This document shows, in pieces, positions 1 through 9,512 of a stretch of 64,000 nucleotides of DNA (within the stretch, counting starts at the first letter, position 1; each line of letters begins with the position of its first letter). The notes below the pieces were generated by a model. The model ran no database searches, had not been told where the DNA came from, and saw only the letters and a program-made list of their open reading frames with translations. The translations under genes and the position numbers were made by a program. The stretch comes from Alteromonas australica (GTDB taxonomy: Bacteria; Pseudomonadota; Gammaproteobacteria; Enterobacterales; Alteromonadaceae): the NCBI RefSeq assembly GCF_000730385.1, contig NZ_CP008849.1:992001-1056000 (forward strand). The letters are read 5' to 3'.

Positions 1-1
1 T

Positions 2-535
2 GTACTTATGGTGGATGAAGCCCAGCACTTGTTGCCCGAAGTATTAGAGCAATTGCGTTTGCTAACCAATTTAGAAACCAACCGCGAGAAGCTCCTTAAG
101 GTGGTATTAATTGGTCAGCCAGAATTGCAGCAGTTACTGAAACGTAACGAATTACGTCAGTTAGCCCAACGTATTACCGCGCGTTACCATTTACTGCCGC
201 TTACGTCTTTAGAAGTGAAAGCTTACATCGCACATCGTCTTAGCGTAGCCCATGGCGATGTCAGCATTTTTAGTCAGTCTACATTGAAGGCGGTGCATCA
301 AATAACCGGGGGTATCCCTCGGGTTATTAATTTGCTTTGTGACAGAGCCTTAACGCTCTCTTTTACAAAACAGCACGCGGTAGTGAAAAAGCCCATTTTT
401 TTTGCTGCGGCAGAACAAATTTTAGGTGAAGACGTTGTCAGGCAGCGTTTACATAGTCAGCGTAAATGGCATCTTATCGGCGTGTTTTTACTCGCAATTG
501 GGTGTGGCTATGGTTTAGGGAGCCTTTATGTCTAA
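2..535 (+). CDS. ExeA/GspA-family AAA ATPase, 5' truncated by window edge
   Basis: This is the C-terminal 178 residues of an ExeA/MshM-type ATPase; the start lies outside the window. The visible part opens with a Walker B motif (VLMVDEAQHL) and continues with the sensor region (VVLIGQPEL) and the family signature around TGGIPRVINLLCDRAL. A single membrane segment (about 20 residues) forms the extreme C terminus. In the family such ATPases drive assembly of type II secretion or pilus structures at the inner membrane. Classical ExeA has a periplasmic peptidoglycan-binding domain after the membrane segment; here the protein stops right after it. The next gene starts 8 bp before this stop, so the two are translationally coupled and form an ExeAB-like pair. 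Confidence 0.85.
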   Translation, partial: VLMVDEAQHLLPEVLEQLRLLTNLETNREKLLKVVLIGQPELQQLLKRNELRQLAQRITARYHLLPLTSLEVKAYIAHRLSVAHGDVSIFSQSTLKAVHQITGGIPRVINLLCDRALTLSFTKQHAVVKKPIFFAAAEQILGEDVVRQRLHSQRKWHLIGVFLLAIGCGYGLGSLYV

Positions 536-1628
536 CGTGGTGACCATTGAAAACTTAACGCCGGGCATGGTGATTATTCAAATCACAAAACAAAATGGCC
601 CCGTCAAAATTAGAAAATCAGGGTTAGTGACAAGTGATGCCATGGTGCAAGGTTTGGCGGAAATGGGCGTGCAAGAGCTAGAAATAGACCCAGACCAAAC
701 AGTAGAAATTGCACCGGTTACTCAACATAGAACCCAAACTCAAGCTCTGTTGAGAGGCGAGCACGATACCAAAGCCAATTTTGACTCGTCGCTTTCCGAA
801 CAATTTAATCGAAGTTTGTTTTTGCCCACCGTTCAGGGGCTACCGTCAATGTGGTCTGTGTATGCGAAAGAACTTGCAGCCTTCGGTGTTACCCTATTGT
901 TGGGGTTGGGCATAGGCTTTATGGCCGCTACGCCAAGTCTTTGGTGGCCGTTAATTTCACATGAAGATACGCAAATTACTCCAGTTGCGATAACCCCGCC
1001 TGCGGATATCTCATCTTTGCCTTTTACCGACGATACACCTACGCCCCTTGATACTAACGCAGAGGTTGCGGCAAATGTTGCGTCCGCTGAAGACGCGAAT
1101 ACCGAGGGCAAACAGGCCCCTCAGGTAGCTAACGTCAATCAATCCAGCGGGTTAAATGACAAGCAGACACCACCCTCGGCAGCACAGAACAAGGACGATG
1201 AGGTACAAGAAAGTGCGGTTGCGTCGTTATCAGAAGAAGGTGGAGAAGTACTCAATGACAGTGGCAGTGACAGTGATATTGCGGTGTCGCCTGAGTTATT
1301 AGCCCGTTTTAACGCGGCTGTAGAAGCGCTCGATAAGCAAACCGACGAAGGGCGCTCTGAACCTGCAAGGCCTCTTACCGTTCACGATGATATTCAACGG
1401 GTGGACCAATTACCGGTGCGTCTGTTAACACGGCTTCCTAGTATGAATTTCAGTGCGCATATGTATGCGTCACAAGTGGACGATCGCTGGGTTCGCGTTA
1501 ACGGTGTGCAAAGGTTCGAGGGGGACTGGATTGACGATAAAGTGCAAATTATCAATATAGAGGCGCAGCGCGTCATTCTTTCCTTTGAAGGAGAATTGTT
1601 TTCGATGAGCGCATTAACGGACTGGTAA
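528..1628 (+). CDS. GspB/ExeB-like type II secretion protein with DUF3391-like N-terminal domain
   Basis: The 366-residue protein has three parts. Residues 1-60 (LTPGMVIIQ, KIRKSGLV, GVQELEID) resemble the DUF3391 domain usually found in front of HD-GYP domains. A membrane segment follows near residues 112-135 (ELAAFGVTLLLGLGIGFMAA), then a long acidic, Ser/Thr/Asp-rich linker. The last 75 residues (LPVRLLTRLPSMNFSAHMY, then VNGVQRFEGDWI) form the periplasmic GspB/T2SSB domain. ExeB works with ExeA to place the secretin through the peptidoglycan. The gene overlaps the ExeA-like gene by 8 bp. The N-terminal domain is also present in the convergent gene next door. The C-terminal assignment is firm; the role of the N-terminal domain is inferred. 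Confidence 0.8.
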   Translation: MSNVVTIENLTPGMVIIQITKQNGPVKIRKSGLVTSDAMVQGLAEMGVQELEIDPDQTVEIAPVTQHRTQTQALLRGEHDTKANFDSSLSEQFNRSLFLPTVQGLPSMWSVYAKELAAFGVTLLLGLGIGFMAATPSLWWPLISHEDTQITPVAITPPADISSLPFTDDTPTPLDTNAEVAANVASAEDANTEGKQAPQVANVNQSSGLNDKQTPPSAAQNKDDEVQESAVASLSEEGGEVLNDSGSDSDIAVSPELLARFNAAVEALDKQTDEGRSEPARPLTVHDDIQRVDQLPVRLLTRLPSMNFSAHMYASQVDDRWVRVNGVQRFEGDWIDDKVQIINIEAQRVILSFEGELFSMSALTDW

Positions 1629-1676
1629 CGGGCGTCGCTATTTTTTAGCCTGTTTGCCAGCCCATGTCACAGGCGC

Positions 1677-2873
1677 CTAATTCGGCGCCTGGCTTATGAA
1701 TACTTCTTGGAAAAACTTCGATAAATTAAGTTTAAAGTCTTCTGGACGAACACCTGAGACTATCTCGTCATCATATTGGCTTAAATCGATTCGCTTAATT
1801 TCATTGTAATGATTTGACGTCACGCTATAAAAAGACATGACCACAGGGCTTAAGGCATCTCGCTTACCGCGCTGACTAACAATGGCTAGCTTGCCACTTT
1901 TCAATCGAACCAATGACCCCACAGGGTGAACCCCCACACATTGAATAAATTGGGTCACTAAATTTTGGTCGAGGTTATCAATACTGGTTAACCGCTTGAG
2001 TGCCTGGGTAGGCGTGATACTTTCTTTATGAGGGCGGTTGGATGTCATGGCGTCGTAGGCATCTACGATGGCGGCGATGCGAGCAAGTTCACTTACATCA
2101 TCACCCGCTAAGCCGCGAGGATAGCCACTGCCGTCTTGCCGTTCATGGTGTTGTGCAATAATAGAAAGCGCTAAATCTGAAATGTCGCCGCATTGCTCAA
2201 CTAAATCTATACCAATTTCCACATGGGTTTTCATTACTTCCCAGTCGGCATGAGAGAACTCACCTGTGTTATTTCTTACTTCTTCGGGCAGAGAAGACAT
2301 GCCCACATCCATCAACAGTGCCCCTAAACTGGCTTGGTCAATAATGTCACGGTCGTAACCTAAAAACTGCGTAAACATACCCATGATGATGCTGCAATTG
2401 ATAGAGTGTTCAAGCAAGTAGGAGTCGGCATCTTTGATTAAGGTTAAGCAGGAGAGGGCGTCTTTATTATCGAATACGCTTTCAATTAAGCTTTGCGATA
2501 ATTCCTCGACGGGTTTTAGGTCTTTTGCTGCGCCACGCTTTAACGATTTCAAGAAACCGTTTTGAATATTCACTGCGTCAAAATATAAGTCGTTAGCCTC
2601 GTTTAGCGATTCTCGATTAATGGGTTTTTCTTGTGGTTGCGTTGCCGTGTCTGGGGCTACACTTTCTGGCGCTGGGGCAATGTCTTCCACTAAGCCTTTC
2701 GACTTTTCGGTATCAATTTCTACGCGTTGAATACCCCGTGTTCTAAGTGTGTCTATGACTTTCTGAGTTTTGACTATTCCTTTTGAGCGCATTTTTAGTG
2801 CGCCGCTTTGTTCAAGCACTTGATTGACGTACATGCCAGGCTTCAATTCGTCAATGGGTACGGCTTTTAACAT
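1677..2873 (-). CDS. HD-GYP domain protein with DUF3391 N terminus, probable c-di-GMP phosphodiesterase or degenerate receptor
   Basis: From the preferred start (ATG at 2871-2873, preceded by TTGGAGAAACA) the protein has 398 residues; an upstream in-frame start at 2951 lacks a ribosome site. Residues 1-60 are a DUF3391 domain. The HD-GYP domain runs from about residue 150 to 330 and shows EHSINCS, KTHVEIG, HHERQDGSGYP and the VDAYDAMTSNR metal-site segment. The family hydrolyses cyclic di-GMP. The canonical HD pair in the 'LLHDIGK' position reads MD here (Met188-Asp189, codon at 2310-2312), so one metal-binding histidine is missing and activity may be reduced or lost. The gene converges with the ExeB-like gene and is transcribed away from the leucine operon. 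Confidence 0.88.
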   Translation of the reverse strand: MLKAVPIDELKPGMYVNQVLEQSGALKMRSKGIVKTQKVIDTLRTRGIQRVEIDTEKSKGLVEDIAPAPESVAPDTATQPQEKPINRESLNEANDLYFDAVNIQNGFLKSLKRGAAKDLKPVEELSQSLIESVFDNKDALSCLTLIKDADSYLLEHSINCSIIMGMFTQFLGYDRDIIDQASLGALLMDVGMSSLPEEVRNNTGEFSHADWEVMKTHVEIGIDLVEQCGDISDLALSIIAQHHERQDGSGYPRGLAGDDVSELARIAAIVDAYDAMTSNRPHKESITPTQALKRLTSIDNLDQNLVTQFIQCVGVHPVGSLVRLKSGKLAIVSQRGKRDALSPVVMSFYSVTSNHYNEIKRIDLSQYDDEIVSGVRPEDFKLNLSKFFQEVFISQAPN

Positions 2874-3075
2874 TGTTTCTCCAAGAGCGCTTTCTGACAC
2901 AGATTGTGATGGGGGTAAATAACCACTAAATATTACGACAAACTCATACATACGTCAGTGTATAATTGATATTTGTTGGTATATTTAACTGTCGATGCGA
3001 AATGACATGATATACGACAAGCGATAGGGCTTGTCTTACACGAGATAAAAATGGTCAGCTAACATAATAGAAAAG

Positions 3076-3112
3076 TAAGCACTAACCCACTGATAATCAG
3101 CGGTCAGTGCTT
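3076..3112 (-). terminator. Hairpin terminator after leuD
   Basis: On the minus strand a long hairpin follows the leuD stop. Its outer arms are at 3078-3087 and 3102-3111 with one wobble pair, and the inner CTGAT/ATCAG arms also pair. A TTTT run follows. It probably ends the leu transcript before the HD-GYP gene. Confidence 0.5.
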
Positions 3113-3122
3113 CTACTTACTA

Positions 3123-3728
3123 TTAAAGCCAGGCAGGCTGCTTAGCTTCGAAAGCCTTAATGGTTTCAGTCAGTTCGAGGGTCTGACCAATAGCATCTAG
3201 CCCTTTAATTAAATTGTTTTTATGGTGCTCAGCAATATCGAAGGAAACAGATACGCCACCGAAAGTCACAGTTTGAGCGGGTAAATCGACTGTAATCTCA
3301 ATGGCAGGATTGTCTTCTACGGCAGCAAAAAGTTTATCCATTTCTGCGCTAGGTAATGCTACAGGCACCAGTTGGTTGTTAATGCAGTTACCGTAAAAAA
3401 TATCTGCAAAGCTGGTGGCGATGACTGTTTTAAAGCCAAAGTCAGCCAGCGCCCAAGGCGCATGCTCTCGGCTTGAACCACAACCGAAGTTTTCACGCGC
3501 TAGCAAAATACTGGCGCCCTTATGCTCAGGCTTGTTTAAAGAAAATTCCGGGTTCGGCTCTTTTTCTTCTAAATCTAAATAGCGCCAATCATGAAACAAA
3601 TGTTTTCCGTAGCCCGCGCGGGTAACACCGGTTAAAAACTGCTTTGGAATAATTTGATCGGTATCCACGTTAGCCTGGTCTAAAGGAGCAGCAATACCTG
3701 AATGTTGTGTAAAACCTTGTTCTGACAT
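3123..3728 (-). CDS. leuD: 3-isopropylmalate dehydratase small subunit LeuD
   Basis: LeuD (201 residues, normal for the bacterial subunit) pairs with LeuC to isomerise 2-isopropylmalate to 3-isopropylmalate in leucine biosynthesis. The N-terminal segment ([22 protein letters not shown]) and the swivel-domain signature ([20 protein letters not shown]) are both intact. It is the last gene of leuABCD, 3 bp after leuC, and is read from the same attenuated transcript. Confidence 0.98.
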   Translation of the reverse strand: MSEQGFTQHSGIAAPLDQANVDTDQIIPKQFLTGVTRAGYGKHLFHDWRYLDLEEKEPNPEFSLNKPEHKGASILLARENFGCGSSREHAPWALADFGFKTVIATSFADIFYGNCINNQLVPVALPSAEMDKLFAAVEDNPAIEITVDLPAQTVTFGGVSVSFDIAEHHKNNLIKGLDAIGQTLELTETIKAFEAKQPAWL

Positions 3729-3731
3729 GAC

Positions 3732-5132
3732 TTACTCCTGAAAATCTCTAACGTCGGCAAAGCGGCCAGTGATGGCTGCGGCGGCGGCCATGGCAGGGCT
3801 AACTAAGTGGGTACGTGCCCCACGACCTTGGCGACCTTCAAAGTTTCGGTTACTGGTTGACGCACAGCGGTCACCAGACACTAATTTGTCGTCATTCATA
3901 CCTAGGCACATGGAGCAACCTGGCAGACGCCATTCAAATCCGGCTTCTTCAAAAATCTTGTCTAGGCCTTCTGCTTCCGCTTGGCGTTTAACATTACCAG
4001 AACCGGGGACCACAATGGCCGTTACTGAATCGGCAACTTTGCCGTTTTTAGCAATATGTGCGGCGGCACGTAAGTCTTCAATACGACCATTTGTGCATGA
4101 ACCAATAAACACATGGTTAACGGAAACGTCAGCGAGCTTTTCACCGGGTTTAAGCCCCATGTAGCCTAACGCTTTCACAGCACTTTCTTTTTCAATCGGA
4201 TCACTAAAGTCTTCTGGTGCAGGCACGGGCGTATCAACACCAATCACTTGACCTGGGTTAGTGCCCCAAGTGACCTGTGGTGCAATATCTGCAGCTTGCA
4301 ATTCTACGACTGTGTCAAACTCAGCGCCTTCTTCGGTGTAAAGGGTTTTCCAGTACGCAACAGCGTCATCCCAGTCTTTACCTTTAGGCGCGTATTCGCG
4401 GTCTTTTAAGTAAGCAAAGGTGGTTTCATCTGGTGCCACAAGCCCTGCTTTCGCGCCAGCTTCAATACTCATGTTGCACACCGTCATGCGCTCTTCCATA
4501 GACAAGCCACGGATAGCTTCACCGGCATATTCAATAACATGGCCTGTCGCACCGGCGTGACCAATTTTGCCGATGATGGCAAGAATAATGTCTTTTGCAG
4601 TAATACCAATAGGAAGCTTACCGTTAACATTAATCAGCATGCTCTTAGCGCGGCTTTGTTTAAGGGTTTGCGTAGCCAGTACGTGTTCAACTTGTGATGT
4701 ACCTATACCGAATGCGAGTGCACCAAACGCACCATGAGTTGCCGTATGAGAGTCGCCACACACCACAGTCATGCCAGGTTGAATAAGGCCTAACTCTGGC
4801 CCCATTACATGCACAATACCTTGCTTTTGGTGCCCAACGGGATAAAGCTGAATACCGTGTTCTTCACAGTTTCGCGCTAGGGTATTTAGCTGAAGGGCAT
4901 TTTGAGGTCCGCATGCATCAATGGCTAATGAGCGGGTGGATATACTGTGATCCATCGTGCCCACTGTGCGGTCAGGACGACGCACCTTACGGCCCTTTTC
5001 GTTAAGCCCTGCAAAGGCCTGTGGTGAGGTTACTTCGTGAATAAGATGGCGATCGATATAGATTAAGCTGTCTTCACCTAGTTGATCGATAATGTGTGCC
5101 TGCCACACTTTGTCATATAAGGTCTTGGCCAT
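3732..5132 (-). CDS. leuC: 3-isopropylmalate dehydratase large subunit LeuC
   Basis: LeuC (466 residues) is the aconitase-fold subunit that carries the catalytic [4Fe-4S] cluster. The three cluster cysteines are seen in FIGSCTNGR and in [11 protein letters not shown]. The N-terminal motifs [14 protein letters not shown] and [15 protein letters not shown] are typical. It lies between leuB (9-bp gap) and leuD (3-bp gap) and has the usual length. Confidence 0.98.
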   Translation of the reverse strand: MAKTLYDKVWQAHIIDQLGEDSLIYIDRHLIHEVTSPQAFAGLNEKGRKVRRPDRTVGTMDHSISTRSLAIDACGPQNALQLNTLARNCEEHGIQLYPVGHQKQGIVHVMGPELGLIQPGMTVVCGDSHTATHGAFGALAFGIGTSQVEHVLATQTLKQSRAKSMLINVNGKLPIGITAKDIILAIIGKIGHAGATGHVIEYAGEAIRGLSMEERMTVCNMSIEAGAKAGLVAPDETTFAYLKDREYAPKGKDWDDAVAYWKTLYTEEGAEFDTVVELQAADIAPQVTWGTNPGQVIGVDTPVPAPEDFSDPIEKESAVKALGYMGLKPGEKLADVSVNHVFIGSCTNGRIEDLRAAAHIAKNGKVADSVTAIVVPGSGNVKRQAEAEGLDKIFEEAGFEWRLPGCSMCLGMNDDKLVSGDRCASTSNRNFEGRQGRGARTHLVSPAMAAAAAITGRFADVRDFQE

Positions 5133-5141
5133 GGGGTCTAT

Positions 5142-6239
<1,098 letters not shown>

Positions 6240-7799
6240 TTACACTCCTGCAACGCGTTCTTGTTGGTTTTTTTGCTGATCAATTTGGTCAGCTAAATAG
6301 GTATTGTTTAATACAAAGATAAGGGCTTTTACACCGGCTTCTACAATGTCAGTCGCTAAGCCGATACCGTGGAATCGGCGGCCTTTATAGGTGGCAATAA
6401 CACTCACCTGTGCCAAAGCGTCCGCGCCTTCACCTTTTGAATCTAGTTTGAAATCGACCACTTCTAAATCTTCATGGCCAAGTATCGACATAATGGCTTT
6501 GTATGCCGCATCAACAGGGCCATTCCCTATGGACGATTGGGTAATTTCTTCCTCGCCTACTTTAACTTTAACCGTGGCACTTGGAATGATTTCTCGCCCA
6601 GAGTTAGCCTGCAAATAAAGTAATTGGTAGTGGGCTTGGTCATGCTTCTGTTTATCGAAGAATAACAAGGCTTCTAAATCATAGTCGTACACTTGCCCTT
6701 TTTTGTCGGCAAGCTTCAAGAAGGCTTGATAAACCGCTTCTAAATCGAAATCTTCGGGTTTGTAGCCAAGTTCTGTTAATCGATGCTTAATGACATGACG
6801 GCCCGAACGCGAGGTTAAGTTCAGGTTGTTTTTATTTATGCCCACACTCTCTGGGGTCATGATCTCATAAGTATTTTGCGCTTTTAATACACCATCTTGG
6901 TGGATACCCGATGAATGGCTAAACGCGTTGGCACCTACAATAGCCTTGTTCGATTGCACGGGCATGTTGCACAAGTTGCTAACCAATTTCGATGTGCGTG
7001 ATATTTCCGTGGAATTAATATTAGTATCAAAGCCAAGCATGTTCTTACGGGTTTGTAAGATCATGGCTATTTCTTCTAATGAGGCGTTACCTGCACGTTC
7101 ACCAATTCCATTGATGGTACATTCTACTTGTCGAGCGCCTTGCTCCACCGCGGCAAGAGAGTTAGCGACAGCTAATCCCAAATCATTGTGGCAGTGAACC
7201 GAAATAATGGCTTTGTCGATATTAGGTACGCGATTAAAAAGCTGCTGGATAATACTGCCAAACTCTGTTGGCGTGGTGTACCCCACTGTGTCGGGGATAT
7301 TTACCGTGGTAGCGCCGGCATTAATGGCTGACTCAACCATTCTGCACAAGTAGTCAATATGCGTACGGCCTGCATCTTCGCAAGAGAATTCTACATCATC
7401 GGTGTATTTACGGGCATGCTTCACCGCCGCCACTGCCATATCTACCACTTCATCTTGCGACTTACGTAGCTTAGCGCCAACGTGAATTTCCGAGGTGGCT
7501 ATAAAGGTGTGAATTCGGAATTGCTCGGCTACGCTCAATGCTTGACCACATGCATCGATATCTGCCGGCAAAGCACGAGACAAACCACATACCACAGAGT
7601 TCTTCACTTCCTTGGCAATCATTTGTACCGAGCGGAAGTCACCTGGCGAAGAAACGGGAAAACCAGCTTCAATAATATCTACACCTAAACGTTCGAGTGC
7701 CAGAGCAATCTGCAATTTCTCTTTGGCACTTAGGCTAGCAGGTAACGCCTGCTCGCCATCTCGCAATGTGGTATCAAAGATTTTCACTTGATTTGTCAT
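6240..7799 (-). CDS. leuA: 2-isopropylmalate synthase LeuA
   Basis: LeuA (519 residues) condenses acetyl-CoA with 2-oxoisovalerate, the committed step of leucine synthesis. The N-terminal [20 protein letters not shown] and the metal-site histidines in [18 protein letters not shown] are present. The C-terminal third (from about residue 390) is the regulatory LeuA dimer domain that gives leucine feedback inhibition in this family. It is the first structural gene of leuABCD and lies downstream of a leader peptide and attenuator. Confidence 0.98.
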   Translation of the reverse strand: MTNQVKIFDTTLRDGEQALPASLSAKEKLQIALALERLGVDIIEAGFPVSSPGDFRSVQMIAKEVKNSVVCGLSRALPADIDACGQALSVAEQFRIHTFIATSEIHVGAKLRKSQDEVVDMAVAAVKHARKYTDDVEFSCEDAGRTHIDYLCRMVESAINAGATTVNIPDTVGYTTPTEFGSIIQQLFNRVPNIDKAIISVHCHNDLGLAVANSLAAVEQGARQVECTINGIGERAGNASLEEIAMILQTRKNMLGFDTNINSTEISRTSKLVSNLCNMPVQSNKAIVGANAFSHSSGIHQDGVLKAQNTYEIMTPESVGINKNNLNLTSRSGRHVIKHRLTELGYKPEDFDLEAVYQAFLKLADKKGQVYDYDLEALLFFDKQKHDQAHYQLLYLQANSGREIIPSATVKVKVGEEEITQSSIGNGPVDAAYKAIMSILGHEDLEVVDFKLDSKGEGADALAQVSVIATYKGRRFHGIGLATDIVEAGVKALIFVLNNTYLADQIDQQKNQQERVAGV

Positions 7800-7822
7800 G
7801 ACACTCTCTCAGTTTAATAGTT

Positions 7823-7853
7823 AAAAAAAAACCCGTGCTTGGCACGGGTTTTT
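7823..7853 (-). terminator. leu operon attenuator terminator
   Basis: In transcript sense the arms ACCCGTGC (7849-7842) and GCACGGGT (7838-7831) form a perfect stem with a 3-nt loop, extended by A/T pairs and followed by eight T (7830-7823). It lies between the leader peptide stop and leuA. A second GCACGGGT copy at 7887-7880, inside the end of the leader peptide, can pair with the same 5' arm. That gives the alternative antiterminator structure. Confidence 0.9.
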
Positions 7854-7877
7854 GTGTGATTAATCGCTGGTCGCAAT

Positions 7878-7937
7878 CTACCCGTGCAGTCTGGCTGCCA
7901 TAAGGAGTAGAGTTAGAAGTAGAAAACGCGTCTTCAT
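7878..7937 (-). CDS. leuL: leu operon leader peptide
   Basis: A 19-residue open frame (MKTRFLLLTLLLMAARLHG) ends 24 nt before the attenuator stem. Seven of its residues are leucine, six of them in the LLLTLLL block (codons CTA CTT CTA ACT CTA CTC CTT). This is the hallmark of a leucine attenuation peptide: ribosome stalling on these codons when charged tRNA-Leu is scarce lets the antiterminator form. The stop codon overlaps the antiterminator arm, so a ribosome that finishes translation masks it and termination follows. The ribosome site is weak (AAAGAAT). No protein evidence is possible from sequence alone. Confidence 0.88.
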   Translation of the reverse strand: MKTRFLLLTLLLMAARLHG

Positions 7938-7973
7938 TTGCGGTAATTCTTTGCTGACCAATTTGATAGCGAC

Positions 7974-8002
7974 AATTTAACCATCTAGAGGCCTAAGGTC
8001 AA
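7974..8002 (-). promoter_or_regulatory. Probable sigma-70 promoter of leuLABCD
   Basis: On the minus strand TTGACC (8002-7997) and TAAATT (7979-7974) are separated by exactly 17 bp. The predicted transcription start is about 30 nt before leuL, as expected for an attenuated operon. Confidence 0.65.
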
Positions 8003-8236
8003 CCTTTGTTTACTATAATGCGTATATTTTTTGGTTATATTTAGTGACTTTTAGAATTTAGTAGAAACATCCTAATTTTTATCGATTAGTGCGTTCGAAA
8101 ATATCAATTAACAGGGGCTAATCCATTAAAAACGGCTTTCATCTTCTCTTAATAGGATGCGCATCCTAATGTTGGTGGTTTCATGTGATGCAGATTTGGG
8201 TTTTATTCAGATTTTTTATTTAGTTTAAATGTATTT
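8003..8236. other. Non-coding gap with a 16-bp palindrome
   Basis: No gene is seen between the leu promoter and the upstream unknown gene. The stretch is AT-rich and holds the perfect palindrome TAGGATGCGCATCCTA at 8153-8168. A further CATCCTAAT copy lies at 8068-8076, identical to 8162-8170. These could be operator half-sites. Confidence 0.5.
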
Positions 8237-9001
8237 TTATTCATTTTTTGCAAGTTTAAAAGTACGCCATTCAATATTAGTGGAGAGTCGCATTTCTCGC
8301 AGGGAAAGGGCCCTAGGCATCCCTTTACTTTTGTGACGCCACGTATGCCCACAGCATGCCGACGCCATAATCGCCTTGCTGGGTTTAAGTAAGGTTTTCT
8401 CACTGAAGCAGAGTGTTTCGTTGTTCAGGCCTATCCCTTCAAAGGTAAACCACCCGTGCAAATTGGCGTGGAGCGTTTGATTCTCCCACTGTACCTTATC
8501 TATTGAGTCGAGTTCTATATGGCTTCCTTCTAAGCTCTTTACCAATATTGGAATCACCAACCCCCACTGGGCGTTTTTTTGGTACCAGGTGTTACAGCTT
8601 TCAGCGGTTTGCGTTAAACCGGGGCATTTTGCAGGCTGCTTGAAAAACCAGCTTCCATTATGCGCGTCTACATCAAGAGGCGTGGAATGGCCAACTAAAT
8701 AACGAGCTACGCTACGAATATGGTGGGGGAGGCCCGCTAGTCGCCGACGTAAAATCGACACATTACTTGGGCCATTGTGAGCAATATGGAGTAATTCTCG
8801 TTCGTAAAGTGCGGTACAAATTTCAGTAAATTGAGGGTTGGTTCCCTCTAATTCTCCTGAGTGAGAAAAAAAACCAGATTGCTCTGAAGACATCGGACTA
8901 TCAGATACCATAGTTAAAAGTAAGCATGCTGCAATTAGCCTACCGTAGCAGTATTTAGACTGAGTATCTAGTTTGGGCGCGCGTTGCCGCAATAGTGACA
9001 A
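8237..9001 (-). CDS. Unknown secreted or membrane-anchored protein
   Basis: I do not recognise this 254-residue protein. It has a possible signal or anchor segment near residues 21-33 (YGRLIAACLLLTM) after a basic N-terminal stretch. It contains several cysteines (CPGLTQTAESCNTW, ETLCFSEKT, ASACCGHTW) that may form disulfides in the periplasm. The only start in the frame near the 5' end is TTG at 8999-9001, with a weak ribosome site, so the true start is uncertain. It is divergent from the large TonB-dependent receptor, with about 500 bp of AT-rich DNA between them. A regulatory or functional link is possible but not shown. Confidence 0.6.
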   Translation of the reverse strand: MSLLRQRAPKLDTQSKYCYGRLIAACLLLTMVSDSPMSSEQSGFFSHSGELEGTNPQFTEICTALYERELLHIAHNGPSNVSILRRRLAGLPHHIRSVARYLVGHSTPLDVDAHNGSWFFKQPAKCPGLTQTAESCNTWYQKNAQWGLVIPILVKSLEGSHIELDSIDKVQWENQTLHANLHGWFTFEGIGLNNETLCFSEKTLLKPSKAIMASACCGHTWRHKSKGMPRALSLREMRLSTNIEWRTFKLAKNE

Positions 9002-9512
9002 GTTCTCGTACTCATTTACATACAGTGGTCAGACTTTTTTGCCGCTAATATTGATGTAAGTTATATGACCAATTCATGTGAAAAATAATGTTGCTCAAAT
9101 GTCACCCCTTTTTTTTCATTGATTCCTAAACTTCTTTTTATTCTTGTTAATTTATTTACACCGCCTTTACTGGGGAGATTTCCGTCTCCATGTGACGTTT
9201 TTATTACGAAATTTTCTTTTATCTTTATGAAAATAAAGAAGTTGTTATCTTGTTTTGACCATTTTTATATGGCGGGGTAAACGAGGTGATGAATATTGGT
9301 AATACCAACTTTGATCGAGATGTGTACTTTTTTATTGATTTTGTGTTGACCAATTGGGTTTTTTGAAATACTTTTGTAATTATCTTGTAAATCACATGTG
9401 ACGTGATTTATTCAAGAATGGTTGATACAAAACGAAAACGTGACACACATAGCTCCTTCAAAAACGAACACGGTTTTTATGAGCTAACACACATCCGTAA
9501 AAGGAAACACAC
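9002..9512. promoter_or_regulatory. AT-rich upstream region of the TonB-dependent receptor
   Basis: This gap of about 510 bp has no gene. It contains a promoter-like pair TTGACC (9255-9260) and TAAACG (9278-9283) with a 17-bp spacer. Just downstream is the palindrome TTGGTAATACCAA (9296-9308). At 9388-9410 there is a perfect 8-bp inverted repeat, TAAATCAC and GTGATTTA, with 7 bp between the arms. The rest is low-complexity A/T. Confidence 0.5.
9296..9308. promoter_or_regulatory. GntR/FadR-type operator candidate
   Basis: TTGGTAATACCAA is a perfect palindrome around one central base. It fits the TTGGT-N3-ACCAA form bound by FadR-subfamily GntR repressors (UxuR, PdhR, LldR types). It sits just downstream of a promoter-like hexamer pair, a typical repressor position. 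The cognate regulator is not in the window. Confidence 0.45.

Noticed and set aside
3769-4164. Long plus-strand frame opposite leuC
   Set aside because: It is a shadow of the conserved leuC gene, with no start signal.
8203-8403. 66-codon frame overlapping the unknown gene at 8237-9001 on the same strand
   Set aside because: It lies in another frame of a longer gene, with no ribosome site.
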